DNA of 64,000 nucleotides from Candidatus Bathyarchaeota archaeon (GCA_018396705.1 JAGTQZ010000006.1:1-64000); one strand, 5' to 3'. Shown: positions 17,921-28,060, counted from the stretch's first letter. The notes: generated from the sequence alone by a model not told the origin. Made by a program: numbers and translations.

Positions 17921-19602
17921 ATTGAAACTTCCATGAACTCATCGGTAATCGCAGTCACAGTTATGCTTTTTCCCAAGTATTTTTGCCAATCAAACGGACA
18001 AAGCAGAACGGTTTCGCCGCCAACGCTTACGGTTACATGTTTTTGTGGAAGAACATACTCGAGTGGAGCTGCCAAATCTTGGACTACTATAACTATTTTT
18101 GACAATGTAAGATTCCACATGGAATACCCTGAGTTCTTAACGGTTAGATTTAGATACTTAGTTCCACCTATCGTAATGCAGTTCACAACGGTTACATTTA
18201 GCTCCGCCACCGGAAGGATAAATGAAAAATTAAATGTATACTCTTGAAGAGTTTGATTAGCGGTCGCGTATACTACCAGCGTCAAGTTTCTGCCATAACT
18301 ATTGAGGAAAAGAGTCCAATTGAAGGCGCATTTAAATGTCTTCTTTTCTCCGGGGCTGATAACTCCATCGGCTACTGGAAATGTATCTTCAGTTTTTTCC
18401 ACCGCAATTTTGGTTATGTTAACAGCTTCAAGAGAGGAGGCGTGGTTAAGCAATGTTATGTTAAAGTGTTCTTTATCTTTTAAGCTGAAAGTGTTCGCAG
18501 CGTCTAAAACCTTAACTATTATTGGTGGTGGGGTCACCGTTACATTCCCTGAAGTTTCAAAATCTTGCGTAAAGTAGGCTACAACGGTTACATTTTTTCC
18601 ACGGTATTCCCGCCAGTTCCAAGAAAACGTGAACTCTTTAGTGGTGTTTGGCGACAGCTCAACGGAGCCACAGTCAAACATGAGCTCAGTACCATTTTCC
18701 AGTATGCATCCAATTTTCTTTACATTCACGGCACTTGAGGATTCCGCATAATTATAAACTGTCACGTTAAACTGATTCGTCTGGTTCTCGTTAAAGCAGA
18801 CGTCTTTAATTACCGCCCGAACAATTCCCATTTCAACTTCCTTGTGGAATATGTACCCCTGCTTTGTGTGGACGTCAAGTTTTATTTGGCGGTAACCGTG
18901 CCAGCTTCCATTAAACTGGAAGCAACGGGAACTGTTTCTTGAAATCATAACGGGATTTGATCTAAAGTCTGGATGTACATTATCAAACGTTATTGACCCC
19001 GGAACAATGTCAGTAATTGTTAAGTTGACTTCTGATTGAGGACTATTGGTCAAGGTGATATTGAATTTTTTGAATGAAATTCTCGAATTAAATTCAGCAG
19101 CAATTTCTAGTCGGACGTTTGGAAGGAGCGCCTCCATGTTGGCGGCTGCTGAATCTGCGGCAAAAACATGTACAAGGATTTTTTCGCCTGGAAATAGGCT
19201 GACGAACTCCCCAAATGTTATTGAAGTATTATTGTTTTCCTTAATTTTTATGCAGGTTATGTTTATAGATTCTCCTTTTTGTATTTTTAGGCCATTTTTA
19301 ATTGAGGGATATGTTTCCACCACATCGTATAGTTGGACGCCGTCCTTCAGGCTTATCGCAATTTTGGATATGGTTGCGTCGGTGGGCGAGTAGGATGGGT
19401 TTAGAACGCTTATGTTGAATGATTCAACGTTTTCCGGGTTGATGTAGATGTTAGTTATTGCCAGGGTGGTCTTCTCGGGAATTCTGATGTAGTGAGCTAT
19501 TGTAAAAGCATACGAGATTATTCCACCTATTACTGCTGACACGATTATTAGAAGTATGAGCGCTATTTTGGATAATCCTTTGATGTTGGCGCTTAAACTC
19601 AT
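17902..19602 (-). CDS. Membrane-anchored surface protein with repeated Ig-like (CARDB-type) domains
   Basis: The 566-residue protein has one N-terminal signal-anchor (about 13-37, ALILLIIVSAVIGGIISYAF). About five beta-sandwich repeats of 85-100 residues are exposed outside. Each has an FNITLLN-type strand, a cysteine or phenylalanine followed by W-x-x-Y, and a GKNVTVVAY-type strand, for example FSWNWREYRGKNVTV and CPFDWQKYLGKSITV. Many N-x-S/T sequons suggest dense N-glycosylation. There is no C-terminal anchor. Function is unknown; a cell-surface structural role is inferred. It runs toward ilvE and is probably monocistronic. Confidence 0.7.
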   Translation of the reverse strand: MSLSANIKGLSKIALILLIIVSAVIGGIISYAFTIAHYIRIPEKTTLAITNIYINPENVESFNISVLNPSYSPTDATISKIAISLKDGVQLYDVVETYPSIKNGLKIQKGESINITCIKIKENNNTSITFGEFVSLFPGEKILVHVFAADSAAANMEALLPNVRLEIAAEFNSRISFKKFNITLTNSPQSEVNLTITDIVPGSITFDNVHPDFRSNPVMISRNSSRCFQFNGSWHGYRQIKLDVHTKQGYIFHKEVEMGIVRAVIKDVCFNENQTNQFNVTVYNYAESSSAVNVKKIGCILENGTELMFDCGSVELSPNTTKEFTFSWNWREYRGKNVTVVAYFTQDFETSGNVTVTPPPIIVKVLDAANTFSLKDKEHFNITLLNHASSLEAVNITKIAVEKTEDTFPVADGVISPGEKKTFKCAFNWTLFLNSYGRNLTLVVYATANQTLQEYTFNFSFILPVAELNVTVVNCITIGGTKYLNLTVKNSGYSMWNLTLSKIVIVVQDLAAPLEYVLPQKHVTVSVGGETVLLCPFDWQKYLGKSITVTAITDEFMEVSITFTIT

Positions 19603-19743
19603 AACGTCACCCGCATAATGAGAAGTCTATTTTCATAAGTTTCTAGGAATAGATAAATATTCCCCCTTTTCAACATGTTCTACGGTGAATCTCACAGCGG
19701 TAAATTTGTTTTAAAGCATCAAGTGCTCCAAGATTTAAAAGCA

Positions 19744-19751
19744 TTTAAATA
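19744..19751 (+). promoter_or_regulatory. TATA box of the first AOR gene
   Basis: TTTAAATA lies about 63-70 bases before the ATG at 19814, leaving a leader of roughly 35-40 bases. The surrounding 210-bp divergent region between the surface protein and the AOR gene holds no other recognisable feature. Confidence 0.4.
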
Positions 19752-19813
19752 CTGAAGTTTTATCTAGGCTATAGCATACAATGCGAAGTTTGTCGTCTAA
19801 GATGGTGTAGTTA

Positions 19814-21646
19814 ATGTTTGGCTGGAACGGCAAATTATTAAGAGTGAACCTAACCAAACAGAAAGCTATAGCGCAGGAATACGACGCTGAAATAGCCGAA
19901 AAGTTTCTCGGTGGCAGGGGTTTCGCCATTAAAATCCTCTGGGACGAGCTTAAACCCGGCATCGACCCGTTATCGCCGGAGAATAAACTTGTTTTGGCAA
20001 CGGGTCCATTAACTGGGTTTGCTCTTCCAAGTAGCGGCAAACTTGTCGTTGCATCCAAAAGCCCCATAACCGGCGGCTATGGTGACGGAAACATCGGAAG
20101 TTACGCGGCTGTACAGCTGCGAAGAGCAGGCTATGACGCGGTGGTTATCGAGGGAAAAGCTGAAACGCCGACTGTTCTCCTTATAGACAACGGCTTAGCA
20201 GAGTTTCTTGATGCAAAAGAGCTTTGGGGTTTAAACACTTTTGAAGTTGATGAAAGACTTCGAAGCGTTTATGGGCCAACTGCAGGCATTCTTGAAATCG
20301 GACCAGCTGGAGAAAACCTTGTAAAATTCGCCAATGTAATCTGCCAAAAAGGAAGAGGGGGCGGAAGGATAGGAATAGGTGCTGTCATGGGATCTAAAAA
20401 CTTGAAAGCTGTCGTGATAAGGGGATCCGGTGAGTTGCCTGCCGCTAATCCGAAGGAGTTAAAGGAGTTAGGCGCTGAAGCCTACAGGGAAGTTTTGACC
20501 AAACCAAACTATGCTTTCTGGAAACGGCAAGGCACCATGATGACGATTGAGTGGAGCCAGGAAAACGGTGTATTACCCACCTACAATTTCAGGGAGGGAA
20601 CATTTGAAGACGCGGATGCCATAGGCGGGTTTTCAATGGAGAAAATCAAGTCTTCCCAACGAGGATGCCCCAACTGTAACATGACATGTGGAAACGCTGT
20701 GCAAGATGCGGACAAAAAAGAGTCAGAATTAGATTATGAAAATGTCGCTATGCTCGGCTCAAACATAGGCATTGGCAATTTGAAAAAAGTTGCAGCCCTA
20801 AGCAGACTTGCGGATGAACTGGGCTTGGACACCATTTCACTGGGAAATGTTATAGGCTTCGCTATGGAAGCCTCAGAAAAAGGACTTTTAAAAGAAAAAA
20901 TCTCATGGGGAGATTATAAAGCGGCTAAAGCCCTTACAGAGGACATTGCATACAAGCGTGGATTGGGTGCCGTTCTGGCGGAGGGTGTCCGTTTCGCAGC
21001 TGAAAAAGTCGGCGGTGACTCGCATAAATGGGCTATGCACGTGAAAGGCTTAGAGATTTCAGCCTATGATTGCCACGCTGCCCCGGCGATGGCTCTGGCC
21101 TACGCAACAAGCCCTATAGGCGCTCATCACAAAGACGCTTGGATAATTTCATGGGAGGTTAAAGCTGGAAGAGAAACATACAATGAGGAGAAGGTTGACA
21201 AACTTATAGAGCTCCAGCGGCTCAGGGGAGGCTTTTTTGAATGTGCTACTGTTTGTAGGCTTCCATGGGTTGAGCTTGGCTTTGAGCTTGAATGGTATCC
21301 AAAATTCTTGCATGCGGCAACTGGAGTAGAGATGAATTGGAATGAACTTAATACTATTGCAGATAGAGTGTACACTTTGATACGGGCATTTTGGATCCGG
21401 GAGTTTGGCGAAAAATGGAGTGTGGAAATAGATTATCCTCCTGCAAGGTGGTTTGACGAACCGTTAAACAAAGGCGCACTGAAAGGCGCAAAGCTTGACA
21501 GAGTAAAGTACGAGGTTATGCTTAACACATATTACCAGAAAAGGGGATGGGACGATAGAGGCATTCCAAAAAAGGCAACTCTTGAAAAACTAGGATTGAA
21601 AGACGTTGCCAAACAATTGAAGAAACATGTGAAACTGTCGGACTAG
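19814..21646 (+). CDS. aor: Tungsten-dependent aldehyde:ferredoxin oxidoreductase
   Basis: The 610-residue enzyme oxidises aldehydes to acids and reduces ferredoxin, using a tungsto-bispterin and one [4Fe-4S] cluster. The N-terminal domain starts with WNGKLLRVNLT and contains FLGGRGFAIKILWDEL. The cluster cysteines are C285, C288 and C292 (GCPNCNMTC), with a distal Cys in FFECATVC (477/481). The pterin-region motif is IGPAGENLVKFANV. The gene is preceded by its own TATA box and converges with proS four bases away. It could work directly on aldehydes derived from amino acids. AOR, FOR and GOR types cannot be separated by eye. Confidence 0.92.
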   Translation: MFGWNGKLLRVNLTKQKAIAQEYDAEIAEKFLGGRGFAIKILWDELKPGIDPLSPENKLVLATGPLTGFALPSSGKLVVASKSPITGGYGDGNIGSYAAVQLRRAGYDAVVIEGKAETPTVLLIDNGLAEFLDAKELWGLNTFEVDERLRSVYGPTAGILEIGPAGENLVKFANVICQKGRGGGRIGIGAVMGSKNLKAVVIRGSGELPAANPKELKELGAEAYREVLTKPNYAFWKRQGTMMTIEWSQENGVLPTYNFREGTFEDADAIGGFSMEKIKSSQRGCPNCNMTCGNAVQDADKKESELDYENVAMLGSNIGIGNLKKVAALSRLADELGLDTISLGNVIGFAMEASEKGLLKEKISWGDYKAAKALTEDIAYKRGLGAVLAEGVRFAAEKVGGDSHKWAMHVKGLEISAYDCHAAPAMALAYATSPIGAHHKDAWIISWEVKAGRETYNEEKVDKLIELQRLRGGFFECATVCRLPWVELGFELEWYPKFLHAATGVEMNWNELNTIADRVYTLIRAFWIREFGEKWSVEIDYPPARWFDEPLNKGALKGAKLDRVKYEVMLNTYYQKRGWDDRGIPKKATLEKLGLKDVAKQLKKHVKLSD

Positions 21647-21650
21647 CATA

Positions 21651-23093
21651 CTAGTATGACCTTGCAAAATAAACCAGCTCTTTCGCTTTACCGCCACAGT
21701 AAACACAGTTGGAGACAGGTTCTTCTTTTTCGAGGGGAACCAGCCTAATGGTTGCTCCAGTTTCTTCCTTTATTTTTTGCTCGCATTCTTGACTGCCACA
21801 CCATGATGCTTTAATGAAACCTCCTTTTGTCTGCAGTACCTCTTTAAATTCATTGTAACTCTTAACTGTGGTGATGTGGTCTTCGAGGAATTTTTTAGCC
21901 TTGTTGAATAAGTTACGTTGTATGTCATCCAAAAGCTTTCTCACGGCGTCGACGGCTTCTTCGTCTTTAACAGTCAACTTCTCAAAAGTGTCTCTTCTTG
22001 CCAAAGTTATCTGACCATGCGCCACGTCTCTGGGGCCTATTTCAATTCTTATAGGCACGCCTCTGAGCTCCCAGTCATTGAACTTCCAGCCAGGCGTATA
22101 CTCCTTTCTATCGTCAAGAACTGTGGATATTCCGGCTTTGTTAAGTTTCTCGCGGATCTCCAGTGCCTTAGCGAAGATAGCACTTGAATCGGCGGTTTTG
22201 TATGGTATTGGCACGATTACAGCTTGTATTGGGGCTATTTTAGGCGGTATGATGAGGCCTTTGTCGTCGCCGTGTACCATGACCATGGCGCCGATGATGC
22301 GAGTGGATATGCCCCAAGATGTTTGCCAGACATAATGCTCCTTCTCATCTTCGCCTATGAATTTTATGTCGAAAACTTTTGAGAAGTTCTGTCCAAGGTT
22401 GTGGGAAGTACCCATTTGCAAGGCTTTGCCATCCGGCATTACAGCCTCCAAGGTAGTGGTGTAAAGGGCCCCGGCGAACTTTTCGCTTTCGGATTTTCGC
22501 CCAACAAGCACCGGAATAGCCAAATAGTTTTCCATTATGTCCCGGTACTCGCTTAGAATCAACATTACTTCTTGATCGGCTTCCTCTTTTGTGGCATGGA
22601 CTGTGTGACCTTCCTGCCATAAGAATTCCCTTGTCCGCAGAAACAGTTTTGTGGCTTTGGTTTCCCATCTTACGACGCTGCACCACTGGTTCACTTTGAT
22701 GGGCAAATCTCGCCAACTTCTGATCCACTTGGCAAAAGTTGCATAAATGATTGTTTCAGAAGTCGGTCTTATGGCTAAGCGTTCTTCCAGCGGTGTGTCC
22801 CCGCCTATTGTGACCCACGCAACTTCCGGGACAAAGCCAGCGAAGTGTTCAGCTTCCTTTTTCAGGAAGCTTTCAGGTATTAAGAGGGGGAAATAGACGT
22901 TTTTATGTCCTGTTCGCTTGATTTTTTCGTTAAAGATTTGCTGGATTTTTTCCCATATGGCATATGAAAGTTCTCTGAAAACCATGCAGCCCTTTACTTG
23001 GGCGTAATCAGCGAGACCTGATTTTAAAATTACTTGCGTGTACCATTCTGAAAAGTCTTCGGATTTTTTAACCGTCACGCCTAAATCTGACAT
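21651..23093 (-). CDS. proS: Prolyl-tRNA synthetase, archaeal/eukaryotic type
   Basis: This class II synthetase of 480 residues charges tRNA-Pro. The core contains FPLLIPESFLKKEAEHFAGF, motif 2 TRTREFLWQEGHT-like residues (LRTREFLWQEGHTVHA), and an anticodon domain from about 280. The C-terminal zinc-binding-like extension has the cysteines SWCGSQEC and CVYCGGKAKE, ending in the archaeal-type tail FARSY. ATG 23093 gives the usual MSDLGVTVKKSEDF start; an in-frame ATG 33 bases upstream is unlikely. Confidence 0.95.
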   Translation of the reverse strand: MSDLGVTVKKSEDFSEWYTQVILKSGLADYAQVKGCMVFRELSYAIWEKIQQIFNEKIKRTGHKNVYFPLLIPESFLKKEAEHFAGFVPEVAWVTIGGDTPLEERLAIRPTSETIIYATFAKWIRSWRDLPIKVNQWCSVVRWETKATKLFLRTREFLWQEGHTVHATKEEADQEVMLILSEYRDIMENYLAIPVLVGRKSESEKFAGALYTTTLEAVMPDGKALQMGTSHNLGQNFSKVFDIKFIGEDEKEHYVWQTSWGISTRIIGAMVMVHGDDKGLIIPPKIAPIQAVIVPIPYKTADSSAIFAKALEIREKLNKAGISTVLDDRKEYTPGWKFNDWELRGVPIRIEIGPRDVAHGQITLARRDTFEKLTVKDEEAVDAVRKLLDDIQRNLFNKAKKFLEDHITTVKSYNEFKEVLQTKGGFIKASWCGSQECEQKIKEETGATIRLVPLEKEEPVSNCVYCGGKAKELVYFARSY

Positions 23094-23330
23094 TGGTGTC
23101 ACTCTCCAGTTTTTGATCACATGCACAATATAATCCTAATGCAGGATTGTGATCTCTAATGGGCAGGCCTCTAGAGAATATAACAATCTGGAATGCAATC
23201 GCCCATTGTTAACCACTTGTAGATAGAAACATAAACAATGATTATTTAAACTTTCTTCGTGAAAGCAAGGGTAAGCGTTTTAACCCTCTTCGCTAGTTAA
23301 AAGGTGGCTGTTAAATGTTAAAGGGTTGAG

Positions 23331-24572
23331 TTGGGGTTGAAGGCCCTTCTTATAATTGGGGATGGAATGGCTGACAGGCCAATAAAAGAACTGAACGGGA
23401 AGACTCCACTTGAAGCTGCCCACAAGCCTTCAATGGATCGCATGGCAAACATGGGTGTCTGCGGTATAATGGATCCTATTGCGCCGGGAATACCGCCGGG
23501 CAGCGACACGGCAACACTTGCAATATTAGGTTATAATGCTTGGAAGGTTTATTCCGGAAGAGGGGCTTTCGAGGCTTTAGGATGGGGACTCGAGGTTAAA
23601 GAGGGTGACGTCTGTTTTAGATGCAACTTCGCAACAGTCAACGAAAACCTTATAGTCTTAGATAGAAGGGCTGGCAGAATATCTGACGCAGACGCGTCCA
23701 AACTGGCAGAAAGCCTAAGTAAAGTTAGACTTTCAAAGAATGTGAAGTTTTCTTTCGCAAACACTGTTCAGCATCGGGCGGTGCTTGTTTTACGCGGTTC
23801 AAAACTGTCGCCATCTGTCAGCGATTCAGATCCAGAAAACACTGGAGAAAAAGTTCGCGAAGTTAAGCCATTAGATAACAGCTCAGAAGCCAAGTTTACA
23901 GCTGAAGTTCTCAATGAGTTAGCACAAAAATTCCATGAAGTCTTGAGAACACATCCGGTAAATAGGGAAAGAACTGCCCGGGGGCAGCCTCCGGCAAACT
24001 ACGTTTTATTCAGAGGAGCCGGTACATCACCAAAAATTAAATCTTTAGGGGAAGTTTACGGTGTTAGAGCAACTTGTGTAGCTGCCACTTCATTGATCCG
24101 CGGTGTTTGCAGAGCCGCTGGCATGCAGTTGCTTGACGTTAAAGGTGCAACTGGGACACCGCAAACTGACTACATAGCAAAGGCAAAAGCCGCAGTTCAA
24201 GCTCTAGAAAACAGCGATTTTGTTTTGCTGCATGTAAAGGCTCCAGACGTCGCCAGCCACGACGGAAATTTCAAACAGAAAGTTGAAATTATAGAGAGAA
24301 TCGATGAGATGCTGGCTTACGTACTTGACAACGTGAATTTAGGCGAAATTCATGTGGCTTTGACGGCTGACCACACAACCTCATGCGCAACAAGAAAACA
24401 TGAAGGCGACCCTGTACCACTAACAATAATGGGGCCGTACGTGCGCAATGACAACGTAGACAAGTTTAGTGAAAGAGCATGCGCACTGGGAGGACTGGGA
24501 AGAATAAGGGGCAAAGACTTGACGCCAATTCTCATGAACTTTCTCGATAGGGTAAAAAAGTTTGGAGCTTAA
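23331..24572 (+). CDS. apgM: 2,3-bisphosphoglycerate-independent phosphoglycerate mutase, archaeal type
   Basis: This enzyme of the alkaline-phosphatase superfamily interconverts 3- and 2-phosphoglycerate in glycolysis and gluconeogenesis. Metal and phosphoserine motifs are visible: GDGMADRP at the N-terminus, IPPGSDTATLAILGYN carrying the catalytic Ser, VKAPDVASHDG and LTADHTTSC. The start is TTG, at 23331 or at 23337 two codons later. It complements pgk and GAPDH found 15-18 kb away. Confidence 0.92.
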   Translation: MGLKALLIIGDGMADRPIKELNGKTPLEAAHKPSMDRMANMGVCGIMDPIAPGIPPGSDTATLAILGYNAWKVYSGRGAFEALGWGLEVKEGDVCFRCNFATVNENLIVLDRRAGRISDADASKLAESLSKVRLSKNVKFSFANTVQHRAVLVLRGSKLSPSVSDSDPENTGEKVREVKPLDNSSEAKFTAEVLNELAQKFHEVLRTHPVNRERTARGQPPANYVLFRGAGTSPKIKSLGEVYGVRATCVAATSLIRGVCRAAGMQLLDVKGATGTPQTDYIAKAKAAVQALENSDFVLLHVKAPDVASHDGNFKQKVEIIERIDEMLAYVLDNVNLGEIHVALTADHTTSCATRKHEGDPVPLTIMGPYVRNDNVDKFSERACALGGLGRIRGKDLTPILMNFLDRVKKFGA

Positions 24573-24736
24573 CAGAGTTACTGAACGGCTATTAAGCACT
24601 TTGCAATTGGACCCACGTTTACAAAATTACCTTTCCGCTAACTCCGCGATTACCTTTATTATTATTTTGCATATCCAATGGAACAGCTGCAGCGTGAGTT
24701 ATAAAGAATTTAATTGCATAAACAAGGTTGATGGTT

Positions 24737-25336
24737 ATGGGAACTTTTTCGATTCTGGCAGTCTCTAAAGATTATAAACTTATGGGTGTTGCAGTGGCTT
24801 CAGGCTCAACAGGCGTAGGCTTCAGAGTACCTCACGCAATGCCAAACGTTGGAGTAATTGCAACACAAGCCTACACTAATATGGCATATGGAATTGACGG
24901 TTTAAAGTTGTTGGCCAGTGGCCTATCACCAGAGCAAGCTTTAAAGAAACTTCTAGCACAGGACCCTCAAAGGGAAATAAGGCAGGTTGCCATAATGGAT
25001 TTTACAGGCAAAAAAGCCACGTTCACCGGTGCTGAGGCCCCAGAAGAACGGGGAGAAATCGTTGGCGAATATTACGTTGTCATTGGCAACCTTCTAAAGA
25101 GCGTCAATGTTCTTGAAAATATGGCAGAACGTTTTGTCAAGACGCATGGAAATTTTGCGCTAAGACTTCTGGAAGCTTTGAAAGCTGGAAGTGAAAGCGG
25201 TGGAGACAAGCGAGGCGAAAAATCTGCGGCTATAAAGGTCATAGACAAAGCCAAAGTACTGCTTGATTTAAGAGTTGATGAAAGTTCAAACCCTATTCAA
25301 GAGCTCATGAACCAATTTAGAAAGTGCACACCATAG
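24737..25336 (+). CDS. DUF1028 family protein (Ntn-hydrolase-like)
   Basis: The 199-residue protein opens with GTFSILAVSKDYKLMGVAVAS, then GFRVPHAMPNVGVIATQAYTN, the standard DUF1028 pattern. The family is predicted to have an Ntn-hydrolase fold and no established reaction. A promoter-like TTATAAAG lies about 25-45 bases upstream near 24700. ATG 24737 is preferred over TTG 24728. Neighbours do not clarify its role. Confidence 0.82.
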   Translation: MGTFSILAVSKDYKLMGVAVASGSTGVGFRVPHAMPNVGVIATQAYTNMAYGIDGLKLLASGLSPEQALKKLLAQDPQREIRQVAIMDFTGKKATFTGAEAPEERGEIVGEYYVVIGNLLKSVNVLENMAERFVKTHGNFALRLLEALKAGSESGGDKRGEKSAAIKVIDKAKVLLDLRVDESSNPIQELMNQFRKCTP

Positions 25337-25519
25337 ACTTGAAAACATAAGCAATTCTCATAACAGAACACTGAAGCCTAGATGAGCTTGTTGGACAATC
25401 TTGTTCAAGTTATCTTTAATTAACGTAAATATTGCGTGACCCTTTGGTTCTTTTTTCGCTTCTTACAAAGTCATTGGGGCACTGTTTTTAATTTAAACTT
25501 CTGTTTATATTGATCTTGA

Positions 25520-26143
25520 ATGTTGAAAATTGCTAGAGAAAAACAGCGACTTCGAGAAAAAATTTGGCGGGAGATGGAAAGGTCTGGAGTGGTAACTTTT
25601 CCGCTTCCATGCTGGGGTAGAATACCAAATTTTGTCGGAGCTGAAAAAGCAGCTGAGAATCTTCGCCAGATTGAAGAATGGAGAAGGGCGAAGGTCATCT
25701 TTGCTAACCCGGATTCACCTCAGCGGAAGGTTCGGGAAAACGCCCTAAAAGATGGAAAAATCCTTATAATGGCGTCTCCAAGGCTTCAGAAGGGCTTTAT
25801 TCTAATAGATCCAGCGAAAGTGCGAGGAAAGGAGCATTTAGCCTCAACAATAAAAGGTGCATTTAAATATGGAGTTACAGCGCAAGAATCCCCAAAACCA
25901 GACTTAATCGTTGAAGGATCAGTAGCTGTTGATATTGAGGGGCATAGGCTTGGGAAGGGACACGGTTACGGTGACATAGAAATAGAAATATTAAGAAAAA
26001 AGTTTGGGGAAATCCCAGTTGCCACAACAGTCCACGACATACAAGTGGTGGAAAAAGTTCCTTTTGAAGCGAAAGACAAGAAAGTTTCCATAATAGTTAC
26101 GCCGACAAGAATTATTCGTGTAGCCGCGCAACAGAAAAACTAG
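25520..26143 (+). CDS. 5-formyltetrahydrofolate cyclo-ligase family protein
   Basis: The 207-residue protein matches the archaeal branch of the cycloligase family, which in bacteria closes 5-formyl-THF to methenyl-THF using ATP. Visible features are an N-terminal helix with KQRLREKIWREME, a central ASPRLQKGFILIDP, and RLGKGHGYGDIEIEIL, the conserved substrate-loop glycines. The C-terminus VATTVHDIQVVEKVPFEAKD is also typical. In archaea the cofactor may be a pterin other than folate, so the exact reaction is open. Confidence 0.82.
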   Translation: MLKIAREKQRLREKIWREMERSGVVTFPLPCWGRIPNFVGAEKAAENLRQIEEWRRAKVIFANPDSPQRKVRENALKDGKILIMASPRLQKGFILIDPAKVRGKEHLASTIKGAFKYGVTAQESPKPDLIVEGSVAVDIEGHRLGKGHGYGDIEIEILRKKFGEIPVATTVHDIQVVEKVPFEAKDKKVSIIVTPTRIIRVAAQQKN

Positions 26144-26191
26144 AGGAGGAACTAGCGTTTTGCTTTGCCGAAAGCCAAACTATGCTGGTTT

Positions 26192-28060
26192 TCAGCGAAG
26201 CTTTTCAAGGGCTTTGTCAACATCATGTAATCCAAGCTTTTTTAGAATATCAGATTTTGGAATACCCCGCTCATCCCAACCTACAAGCGCATAGTATTTG
26301 CGTTTCTCCTCGTCTACACGAGCTTTCTCAAGGGTCTTACCCTTAAACGGTCCGGATGGCAAGGGTTCATAGAACCGTGGTGGGTTATCATCGTGGATTT
26401 CTGGATTCCATTTTAAGTCTGGGCCGCCCAGCAATAACATGGCTCTTTGCAGCTGTATTATTTTCATGGCCTTTGTGCTAACCCACTCGTCTTTCGTCAA
26501 TTCTATGCCGGTAACCGCCTTGTAAAAGTCAAAGACTAGGTTGCTGGGTAAGCCGAAGGTGTTAAAGAAACAAATTACTCCGGAATCATCGAAAATTCTT
26601 ATGTGCTCACTATTAGGTTCATCTAGCGGCATATAGGCAACTGAAGTGTGATCTCCACACTGCACTGAGCAAACGTAAGAGCATATATGCGGATAGTCCT
26701 TTCCGCTCCGAATGCCGTGGGCACCAACTCCAATACCCTTAACTTGCACGGCATATGGCATAACATCCACACCCTTTAGCCCACCTATTTTCAAAGCAGC
26801 TCGATAGGTTCCCTCGGCTAAAATATTGCCTACGCCTTCTCTATAGGCAATTTTCTTAGCTAAAACAGCGAAGGCTTCGGCATCCCCCCATTTAGGCTCG
26901 ATGCTGTCTAAATCTTCTTTCGTTAATATCCCTCTCTGGAAGAGTTCTGCTACAAAACCCAACACGTTGCCTGTTTGAATACCGCAAAGCCCCAGATCAT
27001 CAATGACTGAAGCCATGTAAACGTTTGCTTCAGGAGTGAAAATGCCTAAGTTTGTGCCCAAATAGGCTTGCAGCTCATAGTCCGGGTTGTCGGTTATGGC
27101 GCCTTTGAACTGTCCAAACCGTACAACAGCCAGTTTAAGGCATGTAGTTGGACAGCCGAAGTCACCCCAATACTGTTTTATCCATACACGGTTTTCAAAC
27201 TTGTCAACGCCGAAACTTTTCTCGTTATGCCACTCCTCCTGCCAGTTCCGCACAGGCTCAGAACTCGTCATAGCCCCAAACTCATAACCGCCTGAACCTG
27301 TCCCCCAACGCCTCCAAGACTCATTTTCATAAGCGTTATTGCAAACCTCCTGCATAAGCCGCTGGACAGCCTCTATGTCGGCGACTTCAGGCAAAGGCCC
27401 TGTTCCCTTGACAGCTATAGCCTTAAGTTTTTTAGCGCCCATTACGGCGCCGTATCCACCATAACCAGCAGCATGCGACCACTTAGCTGCCACCACAGCT
27501 GTTCGCACTTTGTTTTCTCCAGCTGGGCCAATATAGAGGATGGCTGGCTCTTTCCATTCGCCTTTCAGCGGGTAACGCTGTTTCAAAATGGTTCTGCACT
27601 CCCTAGTTAATGTGGCAACTGTCCGTTTGGCGTCCATGCCCCAGACATGAGAAGCATCCCTAATTTCGATGTCGCCGTCTTTTATGAAGAGATATATGGG
27701 TTTTTCAGACTCTCCAGAAACGATGATGCCGTCGTAGCCAGCGCATTTCAGTTCAATGCCGAATTCGCCGCCAACCGTTGAGCCGACCACCCCGTTGCTC
27801 TGCGGAGACTTACCTGAAACACAGATCCTTCCACCTGGAAAAAATCCAGTAAGCGGTCCTGTCAAAAATAAGAGTGTGTTTTCTGGTCCAAGCGGATCTA
27901 CGGTTTCCCATCGGTTGCCAAGCCTATCCCAGAGAATTTTTGCAGCTAACCCTCGACCGCCCACATAGTCTCTTAGAACTTCCTCGTTGAAACGCATTTC
28001 TTTGACGTTTTTGGTTGAAAGGTCAATTTCGAGAAACTTTCCAGCATAACCACAAATCAT
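26192..28060 (-). CDS. Second AOR-family tungsten oxidoreductase, with Asp replacing one cluster cysteine
   Basis: The 622-residue protein has AOR hallmarks: MICGYAGKFLEIDLSTKNV, YVGGRGLAAKILWDRLG and IGPAGENKVRTA. The normal C-x2-C-x3-C cluster motif reads D300-F-G-C303-P-T-T-C307, with the distal Cys at C497 (VICFFNTFG). The codon is GAC, so the Asp is real in the sequence given. Its ATG at 28060 overlaps the polyferredoxin stop by four bases (ATGA), so this AOR probably works as a complex with that subunit, as in WOR5-type or AorAB enzymes. The substrate is unknown. The long upstream extension to 28198 is not used, because it runs antisense-like through the partner gene. Confidence 0.88.
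   Translation of the reverse strand: MICGYAGKFLEIDLSTKNVKEMRFNEEVLRDYVGGRGLAAKILWDRLGNRWETVDPLGPENTLLFLTGPLTGFFPGGRICVSGKSPQSNGVVGSTVGGEFGIELKCAGYDGIIVSGESEKPIYLFIKDGDIEIRDASHVWGMDAKRTVATLTRECRTILKQRYPLKGEWKEPAILYIGPAGENKVRTAVVAAKWSHAAGYGGYGAVMGAKKLKAIAVKGTGPLPEVADIEAVQRLMQEVCNNAYENESWRRWGTGSGGYEFGAMTSSEPVRNWQEEWHNEKSFGVDKFENRVWIKQYWGDFGCPTTCLKLAVVRFGQFKGAITDNPDYELQAYLGTNLGIFTPEANVYMASVIDDLGLCGIQTGNVLGFVAELFQRGILTKEDLDSIEPKWGDAEAFAVLAKKIAYREGVGNILAEGTYRAALKIGGLKGVDVMPYAVQVKGIGVGAHGIRSGKDYPHICSYVCSVQCGDHTSVAYMPLDEPNSEHIRIFDDSGVICFFNTFGLPSNLVFDFYKAVTGIELTKDEWVSTKAMKIIQLQRAMLLLGGPDLKWNPEIHDDNPPRFYEPLPSGPFKGKTLEKARVDEEKRKYYALVGWDERGIPKSDILKKLGLHDVDKALEKLR

Noticed and set aside
22345-22728. Open frame of 127 codons antisense to proS
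   Set aside because: It lies fully inside proS, has an arginine- and serine-rich composition typical of an antisense frame, and shows no recognisable domain.
24562-24768. 68-codon frame bridging apgM and the DUF1028 gene
   Set aside because: It overlaps both genes, has no ribosome-binding site, and covers the DUF1028 promoter region.
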